DNA of 59,776 nt from Minisyncoccota bacterium (GTDB taxonomy: Bacteria; Patescibacteriota; Minisyncoccia; UBA6257; HR35), in assembly GCA_937934285.1 (NCBI GenBank), contig CALHAT010000026.1, positions 1 through 59,776 on the forward strand. Reading direction: 5' to 3'. Below, one piece after another: positions 17,238 to 25,853 of this stretch. Positions within the stretch are counted from its first letter, which is position 1. Every line of letters begins with the position of its first letter. The notes beneath the pieces were generated by a model. That model was not told where the DNA came from, did not search any database, and worked only from the letters and a program-made list of their open reading frames with translations. A program made the translations under genes and the position numbers.

Positions 17238-18299
17238 TTATTCTTCAAGTAAATATTTAAGTTTCGTTGGATTTAAACTAAATTCAATAGCTTTTTCTAA
17301 AGAAATCTCATCTAAACGAACTAAGTTAACCAAGGATCTTTCTAAAGATATCATCCCTTCGCTTAAACTGGTATCAATCACGCTATCAATCTGATAAATT
17401 TTGTTTTCCCTTATTAAATTCCTAATAGCATTATTAGCTATTAAAATTTCACAAGCCGGAATTCGACCTCCTCTTATTCTCGGTACTAATCTTTGGGAAA
17501 TAATTCCAATTAAGGTGGAGGCTAATTGTAGTCTTCCTTGAGTTTTTTGATTTTCAGGCAAGACATCAACAATTCGATCAATTGTTTGGGAAGCAGAATT
17601 CGTATGTAATGTTCCCAAAACCAAATGTCCAGTTTCCGCCGCAGTTAAAGCAATTGAGATTGATTCCGGATCTCTTAATTCACCAATCATAATCACATCC
17701 GGATCTTGTCTTAAGGCTGCTCTTAAAGCGCGGTGCCAATTAGGAGAGTGAATAGGAATTTCTCTTTGAGAAATAACTGCTTTATCAGGATTAAATACAT
17801 ATTCAATTGGTTCTTCAATGGTTATAATATGAGATTGTCTTTGATGATTGATTGTATCTATTAGAGCTGCTAATGTTGTTGATTTACCCATACCAGCTGG
17901 ACCGGTTACTAAAATAAATCCTTGTCTTTTTTCAACAAATTCATTTAAAATGGGGGGTAAGTTTAATTCCTCAATACTTTTAATTTCATTAGAAATATAA
18001 CGAAAAGCTCCTGCCCATCCTTGAAATTGAAGATAAATATTCGCTCGAAAACGGATATTTTCTTCTAAGGAAAAAGAAAAATCTATATCTTTAAATTTAT
18101 TTAGCTGAGAAAACAAAACTTCATCCAATAAACTGAAAAGCATTGTTTCTGTATCTTCGGGAACTAAAACATCAAATTGAGTCAATGGGAAAATCTCTCC
18201 ATCTTTTCTCATTAAAGGAAAGCTGCCTGGTAAAATATGCAGGTCTGAAGCTCCTTGCTTTGATATAAAATAGAGATATTCTTTTAGTTTTTGATGCAT
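17238..18299 (-). CDS. pilT: Type IV pilus retraction ATPase PilT
   Basis: This 353-aa hexameric ATPase powers pilus retraction. Early sequence SKQGASDLHILPG is the PilT N-terminal motif. Walker A is GPAGMGKSTT at 133-142, where GPTGSGKSTT is usual. The Asp box and Walker B follow (ALRQDPDVIMIGELRD), then the His box GHLVLGTLHTNSA. The AIRNLIRENK motif near the end is also PilT-like. It overlaps the pilB stop by 1 bp. Confidence 0.94.
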   Translation of the reverse strand: MHQKLKEYLYFISKQGASDLHILPGSFPLMRKDGEIFPLTQFDVLVPEDTETMLFSLLDEVLFSQLNKFKDIDFSFSLEENIRFRANIYLQFQGWAGAFRYISNEIKSIEELNLPPILNEFVEKRQGFILVTGPAGMGKSTTLAALIDTINHQRQSHIITIEEPIEYVFNPDKAVISQREIPIHSPNWHRALRAALRQDPDVIMIGELRDPESISIALTAAETGHLVLGTLHTNSASQTIDRIVDVLPENQKTQGRLQLASTLIGIISQRLVPRIRGGRIPACEILIANNAIRNLIRENKIYQIDSVIDTSLSEGMISLERSLVNLVRLDEISLEKAIEFSLNPTKLKYLLEE

Positions 18300-20002
18300 T
18301 AAGCGGATTTGAAAACTTCTTCTAAAGAAACAAGACCTTTGCTTGCTTTTATTATACCATCAAGTCTTAAGGTGATAAAATTTTGTTTTTTTAGAACTTC
18401 TAAAATTTCAGGTTCGCCTTTGTGTTCTAAAATAACTTTAGCAATTTCCTTAGTTATCTCGAACATCTCAAAAATAGCTGTTCTACCTATGAAACCTCGG
18501 TGATGACATTTTTCGCAACCCTTGCTATTAAAACATTTTATGGTTAAATTTTTATAATTTTCCGGCGCTTCCTGTAAAACTTTCTCAGCTTCTAATCTCA
18601 ATTCTTCGGAACAATCCTTTTCTTCTAAACAGTTTGGACAAAGAAGTCTAACTAATCTTTGAGCAATAACCAAATTAACGGTTGACGGAATAAAATAAGC
18701 TTTAACGCCCATATCCAAAAGTCTGGGAATAGCTCCAGCGGCAGTATTAGTATGTAAAGTTGAAAAAACTAAATGTCCTGTTAAAGCAGCATGAATAGCT
18801 AATTCAGCTGTCTCTTCATCGCGGATCTCTCCAACCAATATAACATCAGGATCCTGCCTTAAAATTTCTCTCAATCCTCGAGCAAAAGTATAACTAATCT
18901 CTGGTCTTACTTGCGATTGATTGATGCCTTGAATTTTATATTCAACCGGGTCTTCCAAACTAATAATATTAATATTTTCCTTATTAATTTCTTGAATCAA
19001 AGCGTAAAGAGTGGTCGTTTTTCCTGAACCAGTTGGTCCAGTTACTAAAATCATTCCATAGGGCTTTTTCAAATTAGCACGCATTATTTCGTAATGAAAA
19101 TCAGATAATCCTAATTCAGTAATTTTTTTAAGCCCAATTAAAGGATCTAAAATTCTGATAGCTACTTTCTCACCATTAATTGTCGGTAAAATACCTACTC
19201 GGAAATCTATTTCCCGTCCTTGAACTATAGCTCGGAACCGACCATCTTGAGTAATTCTAGTTTCATCCAGTCTCAAATTAGTTAAAATCTTTACTCGGTT
19301 AACCAAAGGTAAATGAATATCCCTTGGCAGATAAAGCATAGTTTTCAAATCACCATATAACCTAAATCGAACACGGGCTTTATCACTTAAAGGTTCTAAA
19401 TGAATATCTGAAGCATTCAAAGCTACGGCCTTTCTTAATAGGAGTTCGAAAAGTTGAATAATCGGCGCTTCTTGCACACCAACAACTTCTTGAAAAACAA
19501 ATGGCTTTTCGACTTCTATTTTTTTACCAGAAGAACTGCGGAAATTTAGAATATGTTTTTTAACTTCCATCTCGAAATCATAATAATCTTCTAAATGAAG
19601 ATAAAAATCTTTAACGGAAATTAAAAAAAGTTGGATATCTGCTTTTAAATTATGTTTAAGAGGAGCAATTACTCTTGATTGAAAATCAGAAATATCAGGA
19701 TCAACTACTCCTAAATAAAGAATTTTATTTTTAAATTCTAAAGGGAGAATTCTAAAATTGCGCGCCGTAGCTTCAGGAATCAATTTCAAAACCTCTGGGG
19801 GTATTTTCTCGTCAAGAGTAAATTTTTTTATTGGTAGATTATAAATTTTAGCTTTGAAATCCAGAAATTCTTCAGCAGGAATTAAATTTTTATTAAATAA
19901 ATAATCTTCCAAAGGGTAGTTAGAAATTTTTGCTTCTAAAATCCAATCTTGAATTGAGGGGTATTTTTCTTTAAAAAAGGAAATTACCTCTTCATCTTTC
20001 AT
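18299..20002 (-). CDS. pilB: Type IV pilus extension ATPase PilB
   Basis: This is a 567-aa assembly ATPase. The N-terminal GspE_N-type domain (about 1-150) is followed by the motor: NASDIHLEP near 197, Walker A GPTGSGKTT at 322-330, Walker B region LRQDPDVILVGEIRD, and the His box GHLVFSTLHTNTA. A zinc module of four cysteines lies near 460-500 (CPNC, then CEKC). It starts 17 bp after the small gene at 20020. Confidence 0.95.
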   Translation of the reverse strand: MKDEEVISFFKEKYPSIQDWILEAKISNYPLEDYLFNKNLIPAEEFLDFKAKIYNLPIKKFTLDEKIPPEVLKLIPEATARNFRILPLEFKNKILYLGVVDPDISDFQSRVIAPLKHNLKADIQLFLISVKDFYLHLEDYYDFEMEVKKHILNFRSSSGKKIEVEKPFVFQEVVGVQEAPIIQLFELLLRKAVALNASDIHLEPLSDKARVRFRLYGDLKTMLYLPRDIHLPLVNRVKILTNLRLDETRITQDGRFRAIVQGREIDFRVGILPTINGEKVAIRILDPLIGLKKITELGLSDFHYEIMRANLKKPYGMILVTGPTGSGKTTTLYALIQEINKENINIISLEDPVEYKIQGINQSQVRPEISYTFARGLREILRQDPDVILVGEIRDEETAELAIHAALTGHLVFSTLHTNTAAGAIPRLLDMGVKAYFIPSTVNLVIAQRLVRLLCPNCLEEKDCSEELRLEAEKVLQEAPENYKNLTIKCFNSKGCEKCHHRGFIGRTAIFEMFEITKEIAKVILEHKGEPEILEVLKKQNFITLRLDGIIKASKGLVSLEEVFKSA

Positions 20003-20019
20003 TTTTCCCTTATAAAAAA

Positions 20020-20292
20020 TTAGAACAAGCTGTCCCGGCCAATTTCTTCATTTTTTATTAGAGGTAAAATCAAAGTTTCGACGGGTAAATTTTTTAAATA
20101 ATAATTAGCATCTTTAAAAGAGTAATTATTTACAAATTCTATTCTTCTCCTTAAATCCAACATCAATGGTGTTGGTTCTGACGGTTGCTTTAAAATTCTA
20201 AAATACCAAAAGGCATAAATAATAAGTCCGATTATAATTATGAACCAAAAAGTAAAAATTAAAAAATTTATTAAAAAAGACCTATTTTTCAT
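20020..20292 (-). CDS. Small single-TM protein in the pilus operon
   Basis: This 90-aa protein has one TM helix (about 7-30), then a charged periplasmic part with LRRRIEFVNNYSFKDANYYLKNLP. It overlaps the PilO-like gene by 4 bp and precedes pilB by 17 bp. The position fits an accessory pilus-assembly subunit, but I see no PilP lipobox or other family motif. Function is unassigned. Confidence 0.6.
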   Translation of the reverse strand: MKNRSFLINFLIFTFWFIIIIGLIIYAFWYFRILKQPSEPTPLMLDLRRRIEFVNNYSFKDANYYLKNLPVETLILPLIKNEEIGRDSLF

Positions 20293-20831
20293 TTCGATTT
20301 TCGAGGCAGAAAGTAAGTTTCGACTTCGAATTTGGAAGGTTCCAGGGGTGATAAAATAGCCTTTTTAATTATCATCAAACGAGCACTCTGCTCAAGATAA
20401 TTTATAAATTCATTTAATTTATCGGAATTTAACTGAGCAGTTAAGGTGAAATTTATAGCCGATCGTGGTAAAATAAATTCTTCAAATTGTTGGGTATTTT
20501 CAGTGATTTTAAAATCAGCTCCAGGAAAACTAAGAGCGAAATTTTGATAGCCACTTGCTAAATAATAAATAATTTCCTCTATTTTGGGCTCTGTTGGTAG
20601 CCAAACATCCAAAGTTGAAGTCTGGCCCATAAGCTGTCTTAATGTAACATTTTGATTCAAGCTGTTAATTAATCTTTGTAAATTGTCTAATTCTATTTCT
20701 TTGTTTTTCAATTCATTGAATCTTTTTGCTAATTGAATAGTCTCTTGATATTTAGGATAAAGATAATTATTCATAACATAAAAAATAATGCCAACCAAAA
20801 TTAAAGGTAACATTTTTAACAGGAGATTCAT
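20289..20831 (-). CDS. PilO-like pilus assembly protein
   Basis: This 180-aa bitopic protein has a TM helix near 5-25, a coiled coil (about 28-62, KRFNELKNKEIELDNLQRLI), then a ferredoxin-like periplasmic domain. Gene order pilM, PilN-like, PilO-like, and overlaps of 4 bp on both sides, support the PilO assignment. Sequence identity to PilO cannot be judged by eye. Confidence 0.75.
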   Translation of the reverse strand: MNLLLKMLPLILVGIIFYVMNNYLYPKYQETIQLAKRFNELKNKEIELDNLQRLINSLNQNVTLRQLMGQTSTLDVWLPTEPKIEEIIYYLASGYQNFALSFPGADFKITENTQQFEEFILPRSAINFTLTAQLNSDKLNEFINYLEQSARLMIIKKAILSPLEPSKFEVETYFLPRKSK

Positions 20832-21340
20832 TGTTGATAAAAAGAAGGGGTTAAACCAAGGACCATTGTAAAATTAATTTCATTCTGTTCAAATTTAGGA
20901 AATTGGATTTCTTTTATTTGAAAATGCTGTATTTTAGAAAGATAGTTGTGAAATCTAACATAATCAATCCAATCTTTAACTGAAGCTTTAATAGTGATTT
21001 TGTTCTCATCGTTATCAAACTCAAAGTTTTTTATAATTAAGAATTTGGGCATCAACTGATTAAACCGAGCTATAACAAAATTTAAAGAATGTCTCTGGCG
21101 AGCAATTTCTAAAATATTAACAACCTTAGAAAAAACATAAAAAAAGTCATTAGCTTCTAAATTAGTAATTAATTCTTTTTCCCGACGAACTAATTTAGAC
21201 TCAAGATCGTTAATTTGCTGACTAAGTTTTTGATTATAAAAATTCAAACCATAACTAAGCAAGTATTCCGTTAATAAGATAAGAGCAAAAGGTAGAATTA
21301 TGCCTAAAGGTAAAACATTATTTAATTTTAATTTTTCCAT
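20828..21340 (-). CDS. PilN-like pilus assembly protein
   Basis: This is a 170-aa protein with a short cytoplasmic N-terminus (MEKLKLNNVLP, resembling the PilN stretch that inserts into PilM). It has a TM helix (about 11-32), a coiled coil (KLSQQINDLESKLVRREKEL) and a periplasmic alpha/beta domain. It lies 12 bp after pilM and overlaps the PilO-like gene by 4 bp. Confidence 0.75.
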   Translation of the reverse strand: MEKLKLNNVLPLGIILPFALILLTEYLLSYGLNFYNQKLSQQINDLESKLVRREKELITNLEANDFFYVFSKVVNILEIARQRHSLNFVIARFNQLMPKFLIIKNFEFDNDENKITIKASVKDWIDYVRFHNYLSKIQHFQIKEIQFPKFEQNEINFTMVLGLTPSFYQQ

Positions 21341-21352
21341 TATACTTATATT

Positions 21353-22393
21353 TTAACTTAATAATTTTTTCATTAAAATACCTATTGCTTGACTAAAAAG
21401 ACAAGATTTTTCTTCTAACCTTTTAAACTTATTGCCTTCAACAAAATTAGCTGGGGATAAAATCTCGAAACTAATTTCTTGAAAACGCTGCAACATTGCT
21501 TCTTTGAAACCAGGAAGAAGACAAACTCCACCAGTTAAATAGATTTTATTTATTTTCATTAAAAATTTGTCTTCTAAATTTTTAATTTCGTTTATAATTA
21601 CTGAGTATAAATTATCGAGAAAGGTTTGGGCCATACTTTTAATTTCAACTTCTTCGGGATTAAAGATAAAACCTTTCGCCTGAACAAACTCAAGAACTTT
21701 ATCTTCAGGATATTTGGTTAAGTCGTGAATCATACTCAAATAATCAAAACCTCTTAACTTTAAACGGTTACTAAATATTAATCTACCATCCTTAACCAAG
21801 CTAATTATTGAATAAGAGTGGCCTAAATCTATTATACCGTAATTTCCTACCGCTTGCCAAAAATAAGGTTCTAAATTTAAATATTCACTACTATAGCCAT
21901 CGAGTCTTAATTTAGATAATTTGGCGATGTTTTCGATTCGTTGAATATAATTTTTAGGGATAGCGGTTAAAAAAACTAAATATTCTTTGTGTTTATTTTC
22001 TTTTTCAATCTCAAGGTAATTATACTCAATTTCAATTTCCTCTAAGGCAAGCGGTATTTGTTTTTGAGCCTCAAATTTGATAACTTGAGGAATATTTTTA
22101 GATGGAATATTGGGTATTAAAAAATTTACGGGGAAAACATAGGGAGCAGGAACACTAACAAATATTTGGTTGGTTTGTATTTTGGCTTCTTTAATGAAAT
22201 TTCTTAAAATAGAGGCGATCGTTTCTTCGACAATATGAGAAGTGGTTAAAATTTCTTTAAAATTAATAATGGGGATAACCCCAAAATTAGTAATTTCTAT
22301 TTTGCTTTCTTTTCTACGACATTCAACGATTTTAATATTAATTGAACCAAAATCAATGCTTAAAAACCTTTTTTCCCCAAAAAATAAAATCAT
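21353..22393 (-). CDS. pilM: Type IV pilus assembly ATPase PilM
   Basis: This 346-aa actin-fold protein nucleates the PilMNO alignment complex on the cytoplasmic face. Phosphate-1 is FLSIDFGSINIKIVE and SHS2-type motifs follow (VSVPAPYVFPVNF). The EAQKQIPLALEEIEIEY stretch is the PilM signature, with phosphate-2 YGIIDLGHSYSII and adenosine motif IYLTGGVCLLPG. It lacks the amphipathic tail of FtsA. It is the first gene of the pilus-RiPP run and has a promoter 6 nt before its ATG. Confidence 0.92.
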   Translation of the reverse strand: MILFFGEKRFLSIDFGSINIKIVECRRKESKIEITNFGVIPIINFKEILTTSHIVEETIASILRNFIKEAKIQTNQIFVSVPAPYVFPVNFLIPNIPSKNIPQVIKFEAQKQIPLALEEIEIEYNYLEIEKENKHKEYLVFLTAIPKNYIQRIENIAKLSKLRLDGYSSEYLNLEPYFWQAVGNYGIIDLGHSYSIISLVKDGRLIFSNRLKLRGFDYLSMIHDLTKYPEDKVLEFVQAKGFIFNPEEVEIKSMAQTFLDNLYSVIINEIKNLEDKFLMKINKIYLTGGVCLLPGFKEAMLQRFQEISFEILSPANFVEGNKFKRLEEKSCLFSQAIGILMKKLLS

Positions 22394-23057
22394 AAATAAA
22401 TTATATCATTATTTCCGAGAAATTTTATCCCCGAAATATTGTTTGAATTGTTTTCAATTTGATAAAAACTACATTTGTTCTAATTGTCTTAAAAATTTAA
22501 ATTTTAGAATAAATTTTAATTGTTTGGAATGCGGTCGAAAAATAATTTCTCATTGTCAAATAAAAAATCACTCAAAATTAATAAAATTTTTAATAAGTTT
22601 TAACAGTTCGGAAAATAAGACCCTCTATGAAGCAATACTTTTAGGTAAAAAGGGCGCCTATGAAATTTTTAATGATTTTGGTTATTATCTTGGTCAGGAG
22701 CTCAAAAAATATAATTTTAGAGATTATTATTTAACTTTCATTCCTTTAACCAGAAAAAAACTTTTAGAGAGAGGCTTCAATCAAACTGAAATTTTAGCTC
22801 AAGCTATTAGTCAAACAACTGGTTTGAAAATATTTTCTGAGATTTTAAAAATTAAAGAAACCAGCGATCAAGCAGTCTTAAATTATGAGCAGAGATTAAA
22901 AAATTTACAAGGATCTTTTAGTTTAAAAAATAAACCTCCAGCAAAATTAATTTTGATTGACGACCTTAAAACAACTGGCGCTACTCTAAAAGAGTGTTCT
23001 CGGGTTTTAAAAACTGGCGGCGCTAAAGAAATAATCGCCTTAACTATCTTAAGTTAA
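22356..23057 (+). CDS. comF: ComF-family phosphoribosyltransferase-like competence protein
   Basis: This is about 233 aa from ATG 22356. A zinc module of Cys pairs lies at the N-terminus (CLNCF, CSNC, CLECG). The family motif PLTRKKLLERGFNQTEILA follows, then the PRPP loop LILIDDLKTTGATLKEC. ComF proteins are linked to DNA uptake, which in T4P-bearing bacteria fits the adjacent pilus operon. The start is uncertain: ATG 22356 gives a normal-length leader before the zinc module but overlaps the divergent pilM gene by 38 bp. Its end overlaps mraY by 9 bp. Confidence 0.85.
   Translation: MLKNLFSPKNKIINKLYHYFREILSPKYCLNCFQFDKNYICSNCLKNLNFRINFNCLECGRKIISHCQIKNHSKLIKFLISFNSSENKTLYEAILLGKKGAYEIFNDFGYYLGQELKKYNFRDYYLTFIPLTRKKLLERGFNQTEILAQAISQTTGLKIFSEILKIKETSDQAVLNYEQRLKNLQGSFSLKNKPPAKLILIDDLKTTGATLKECSRVLKTGGAKEIIALTILS
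22400..22405 (-). promoter_or_regulatory. Extended -10 promoter of the pilus/RiPP operon
   Basis: On the minus strand TGATATAAT (box 22405-22400) is followed by 6 nt and the pilM ATG at 22393. The same 9-mer and spacing precede rpsL. A leaderless mRNA is expected. Confidence 0.55.
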
Positions 23058-24083
23058 TCTTAAGAAAAGATAAAGAACCGTCCCCAAAAGACAACCTAAA
23101 AGATTTATCATCCAAAATCGGAAAGTAATATTAGCTTCATGCCAACCTATGGCTCGGAAGTGATGATGAATAGGAGTTGAAAGAAAGATTTTTCTTTTAA
23201 AAAATTTTTTGGAAAAGACCTGGGAAATTACCGACAGAGCTTCAATAACAAAAATCGGAAGCAAAAATGGTAAGAGCAGACTGCTTTGAGTAAAGAAAGC
23301 CATTAAAACTATCGAGATACTTACAGAAAAAGACCCCGTATTACCATCAAAAAACTTAGCCGGATAAAAATTAAACCAAAGATAAGAAAGTAAAGAACCT
23401 AATAAAGCTGAACCAAAACTGGCTAAATTGTAATCTTGATTAAGAAAAGCGAAAATTGTTAATACTAAAATGCTCATAAAAGAAAGTCCCCCAAAAAGGC
23501 CATCAACACCATCAGTAATGTCTCCGGAAAGCACAGTGGCTAAAAAAACAAAAAGAAAATAAATAAAGAAAAAAATAGTGCCGACAAAAATTCTTTGATC
23601 AGCCAAATCAATAAAATTAATGCTTAATTTAGAAACAAACCACCAGGCGAAAATAAGACCGATACTTAAATAAACCAGAAATGTATCGCGGCGACGAAGA
23701 CCATAAGAATTAAATTGTCTTAATAAATCGTCAATTAATCCAAAAAAACCACCCAAGAAAAGACCGGCTAAGGGAAGATAAGTTTCGCGGCGACTTACGA
23801 AATTTAAAAAATCAAAGAAAGAACTAAAATTTTTAAAAATTTCTAAAAGGAGAGCTAAAAAAAGAGGAGGTAGCCAAATAATTACTCCAGCCATTGTTGG
23901 CGTTCCAGCTTTTTCTTTTAAAGTCTCGGTAGCAATTGGTGCTTCGACTCGGTGAGGTTTGTCTGTGAACCCAAATTTTAAAGCTAATTTTAAATAAATC
24001 GGTACTAATAATAAAGATGTAAAAAAACTTAAAATTCCCAAACTTAAAACCTTAATTAAATTTAAAAAAAAATTAACCTCCAT
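23049..24083 (-). CDS. mraY: Phospho-N-acetylmuramoyl-pentapeptide transferase
   Basis: This 344-aa polytopic enzyme makes lipid I on the inner membrane. Motifs include DKPHRVEAP, AGTPTMAGVIIW, LIDDLLR, the DGVDGLFGG loop, the active-site FFDGNTGSF, and the C-terminal PIHHHFRAIGWHE histidine loop. About ten TM helices are visible. It overlaps the carboxypeptidase gene by 11 bp, so peptidoglycan synthesis and trimming are co-expressed. Confidence 0.95.
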   Translation of the reverse strand: MEVNFFLNLIKVLSLGILSFFTSLLLVPIYLKLALKFGFTDKPHRVEAPIATETLKEKAGTPTMAGVIIWLPPLFLALLLEIFKNFSSFFDFLNFVSRRETYLPLAGLFLGGFFGLIDDLLRQFNSYGLRRRDTFLVYLSIGLIFAWWFVSKLSINFIDLADQRIFVGTIFFFIYFLFVFLATVLSGDITDGVDGLFGGLSFMSILVLTIFAFLNQDYNLASFGSALLGSLLSYLWFNFYPAKFFDGNTGSFSVSISIVLMAFFTQSSLLLPFLLPIFVIEALSVISQVFSKKFFKRKIFLSTPIHHHFRAIGWHEANITFRFWMINLLGCLLGTVLYLFLRLT

Positions 24084-24924
24084 AATAAACTTTTAAAGCT
24101 TTAATTATCTTTTCGGCATCGCTAAATCGATCTTTAGAATTTAAAAGAATAACATTTATAAAGGGTGATTTTTCAAATTTTAAAATCATTAGAAAACATT
24201 CGCCGGCTTCGTAGGTAAAACCCGTTTTAGCACCAACAAAAATGTTTTTATATTTTGGCAAAAGAAGGTTAGTTGTCCAAAGAATTTTTCCATTAATAGT
24301 GATTTTTTCTAGAGTGGTTAAATTAAAAATTTCTGGTGCTAACGAATAAATTTTTTCAGTTAAAAGATAAAGATCATAAGCAGAGGCTTTATTATCTTTG
24401 CTAACACCGGTGGGATCGACAAAATAAGTATTGTTCATTTTAAATTCTTTAGCTTTTTGATTCATTAAAGAAACAAAATTTTTAAGATAATTTTTTTTAG
24501 CTAACAAATAGATAGCATCATTACTGGAAGCAACTAAAGAAGCTTGTAAGGCTTGATCCCGGCTTATTGGTTCACCAATATAAAAATTTCCCACCTGGCC
24601 TTCCTGGTTTATAGATTCTTCATCAAAAATAAAAATATCGTCGGGTTTATAAATTAAATAAGCTATATAAGCACTCATCAATTTAGTTAACGAAGCAATA
24701 GGCTTAGAAATAAAAGTATTTTTGGCGAATAAGGTTTTACCGTTTAACTCTTTAATTAAAATTACCTCAGCGGAGATATTATTTTGTTCAATTAATAAAA
24801 AACTTTCCCTATTTTTAACAAAATCCTCTTCCTGAAAAACGACAGCTTTATTTTGATTCAAATTTAAAATAATAGGTTGATCACTTATTTTAGACAAATT
24901 TAAAAACAAAATTAAAAAAAACAT
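24073..24924 (-). CDS. D-alanyl-D-alanine carboxypeptidase (S11 family)
   Basis: This 283-aa penicillin-binding enzyme trims peptidoglycan pentapeptides. It has the SxxK motif in PIASLTKLMSAY, the SxN motif in VASSNDAIY and the KTG motif in VGAKTGFTYEAG. The hydrophobic N-terminus is very short (about 12 residues), so export must rely on a minimal signal. The C-terminal anchor domain of PBP5 is missing. It starts as TAATG on the scpB stop. Confidence 0.9.
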   Translation of the reverse strand: MFFLILFLNLSKISDQPIILNLNQNKAVVFQEEDFVKNRESFLLIEQNNISAEVILIKELNGKTLFAKNTFISKPIASLTKLMSAYIAYLIYKPDDIFIFDEESINQEGQVGNFYIGEPISRDQALQASLVASSNDAIYLLAKKNYLKNFVSLMNQKAKEFKMNNTYFVDPTGVSKDNKASAYDLYLLTEKIYSLAPEIFNLTTLEKITINGKILWTTNLLLPKYKNIFVGAKTGFTYEAGECFLMILKFEKSPFINVILLNSKDRFSDAEKIIKALKVYYGG

Positions 24925-25421
24925 TATTTTTTATCCTGAATCTCTTTATGAAGATCTTGGTAATCGGGTAAATCTTTTTCAGTATGGGCACCCAAAGCTT
25001 TTAAAAATTCATAACTGAGACGATAATAATTCTTTTCTTTTTTGACAAATCCATTATTCAAGAGCTCTTTCAAAACTAAAGCAGATTTTTTCCCCCGCAA
25101 CTTGTTGATTTCACGAAGACTTATCGGACCTCCATAAGCAATAATAGCGAGAACCTCTAAAATTTCTTGAATAATTTCGTTTTCTTCAAAATCAAAAAAG
25201 TTTATTAAATACTTATAAAGTTCAGGTCGAGTAACTAATTCAAATGTTTCTCCGTCTTCATAGATAAAAAAACCGGTGTCTTGAAATTTTTTATTAGCTA
25301 AAGCTATTAATTCTTCCAAATCGAAACCGTAAAAGAATTGAATTAATATTGTTTTTTTAATCTTTCTCCGGCTAGCTAAAAAAATTGCTTCTAAAATTTT
25401 TACTGCTAGGTCTTTATCCAT
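24924..25421 (-). CDS. scpB: Segregation and condensation protein B
   Basis: This 165-aa protein holds two winged-helix domains and acts as the kleisin partner of SMC-ScpA. Motifs include the N-terminal ILEAIFLASRRKI and the central EVLAIIAYGGPISLREINKLRGKKS, then LVLKELLNNGFVKK, a ScpB signature. scpA and smc are not in the window. It directly follows the KH-protein gene. Confidence 0.88.
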   Translation of the reverse strand: MDKDLAVKILEAIFLASRRKIKKTILIQFFYGFDLEELIALANKKFQDTGFFIYEDGETFELVTRPELYKYLINFFDFEENEIIQEILEVLAIIAYGGPISLREINKLRGKKSALVLKELLNNGFVKKEKNYYRLSYEFLKALGAHTEKDLPDYQDLHKEIQDKK

Positions 25422-25685
25422 TTATTTAGGGGTATTAACTTTCAGAGCAATAGCGGCTCCAACCGCGCCTCCGATACTTTTCGCAATTCTCCTAATAGCA
25501 TTAATGGTTGAACCTTTTTTACCAATAATTAAACTTAGAACATCTTTGGGACCGGTTATTTCAACTAAAACACCTCTTTCATCAACATTAGCTTTAATCT
25601 CTAATTGTTCGACCTTTTGAGGATCTACCCATAAAGAGAACAAAGTACGGAGACGTTTTTCAATCTCTCTTAATTTTTCTGGCAT
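25422..25685 (-). CDS. KH-domain RNA-binding protein (KhpA-like)
   Basis: This is an 87-aa protein starting at ATG 25685. The KH motif is DVLSLIIGKKGSTINAIRRIAKSIGG, with the GxxG loop GKKG. KhpA-type proteins are small RNA chaperones that pair with KhpB/Jag. The frame stays open upstream through the tRNA-Thr gene, but that part encodes tRNA sequence and is not a credible N-terminus. A GTG start 27 nt upstream is also possible. It is probably transcribed with the tRNA. Confidence 0.82.
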   Translation of the reverse strand: MPEKLREIEKRLRTLFSLWVDPQKVEQLEIKANVDERGVLVEITGPKDVLSLIIGKKGSTINAIRRIAKSIGGAVGAAIALKVNTPK

Positions 25686-25721
25686 TTCTTGGAATTTTTT
25701 CTTAACTTTCGACACATAATG

Positions 25722-25795
25722 AGCCAGGGACGGGATTTGAACCCGTGACCTCCGCATTACCAGAGCGGTGCTCTTACCAACTGAGCTACCCTGGC
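25722..25795 (-). tRNA. tRNA-Thr (anticodon GGT)
   Basis: The 7-bp acceptor stem GCCAGGG/CCCTGGC, D-arm, anticodon arm with loop CTGGTAA, and T-arm with GGTTCAAATC are all present on the minus strand. CCA is not encoded. It precedes the KH-protein gene by 36 bp and has a -10 box 11 nt upstream. Confidence 0.96.
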
Positions 25796-25800
25796 TTATC

Positions 25801-25834
25801 TATAATATTATATAAAAAAATTTCAATTCGACAA
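25801..25834 (-). promoter_or_regulatory. Promoter of tRNA-Thr-khpA-scpB-dacA-mraY unit
   Basis: TATAAT on the minus strand (25812-25807) is half of a perfect TATAATATTATA palindrome at 25801-25812. TTGTCG (25834-25829) sits 16 nt upstream as a weak -35. The expected start leaves only about 5 nt before the tRNA. Confidence 0.45.
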
Positions 25835-25837
25835 CTA

Positions 25838-25846
25838 TGTTAAAAT
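25838..25846 (+). promoter_or_regulatory. Extended -10 promoter of pth
   Basis: TGTTAAAAT (box 25841-25846) ends 7 nt before ATG 25854. The same 9-mer forms the extended -10 of the RiPP precursor gene and of the gene at 50067. Confidence 0.5.
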
Positions 25847-25853
25847 ATTTTTA

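Noticed and set aside
25686..25757. N-terminal extension of the KH protein to 25757
   Set aside because: The extension translates the tRNA-Thr gene; ATG 25685 gives a normal KhpA-like length.
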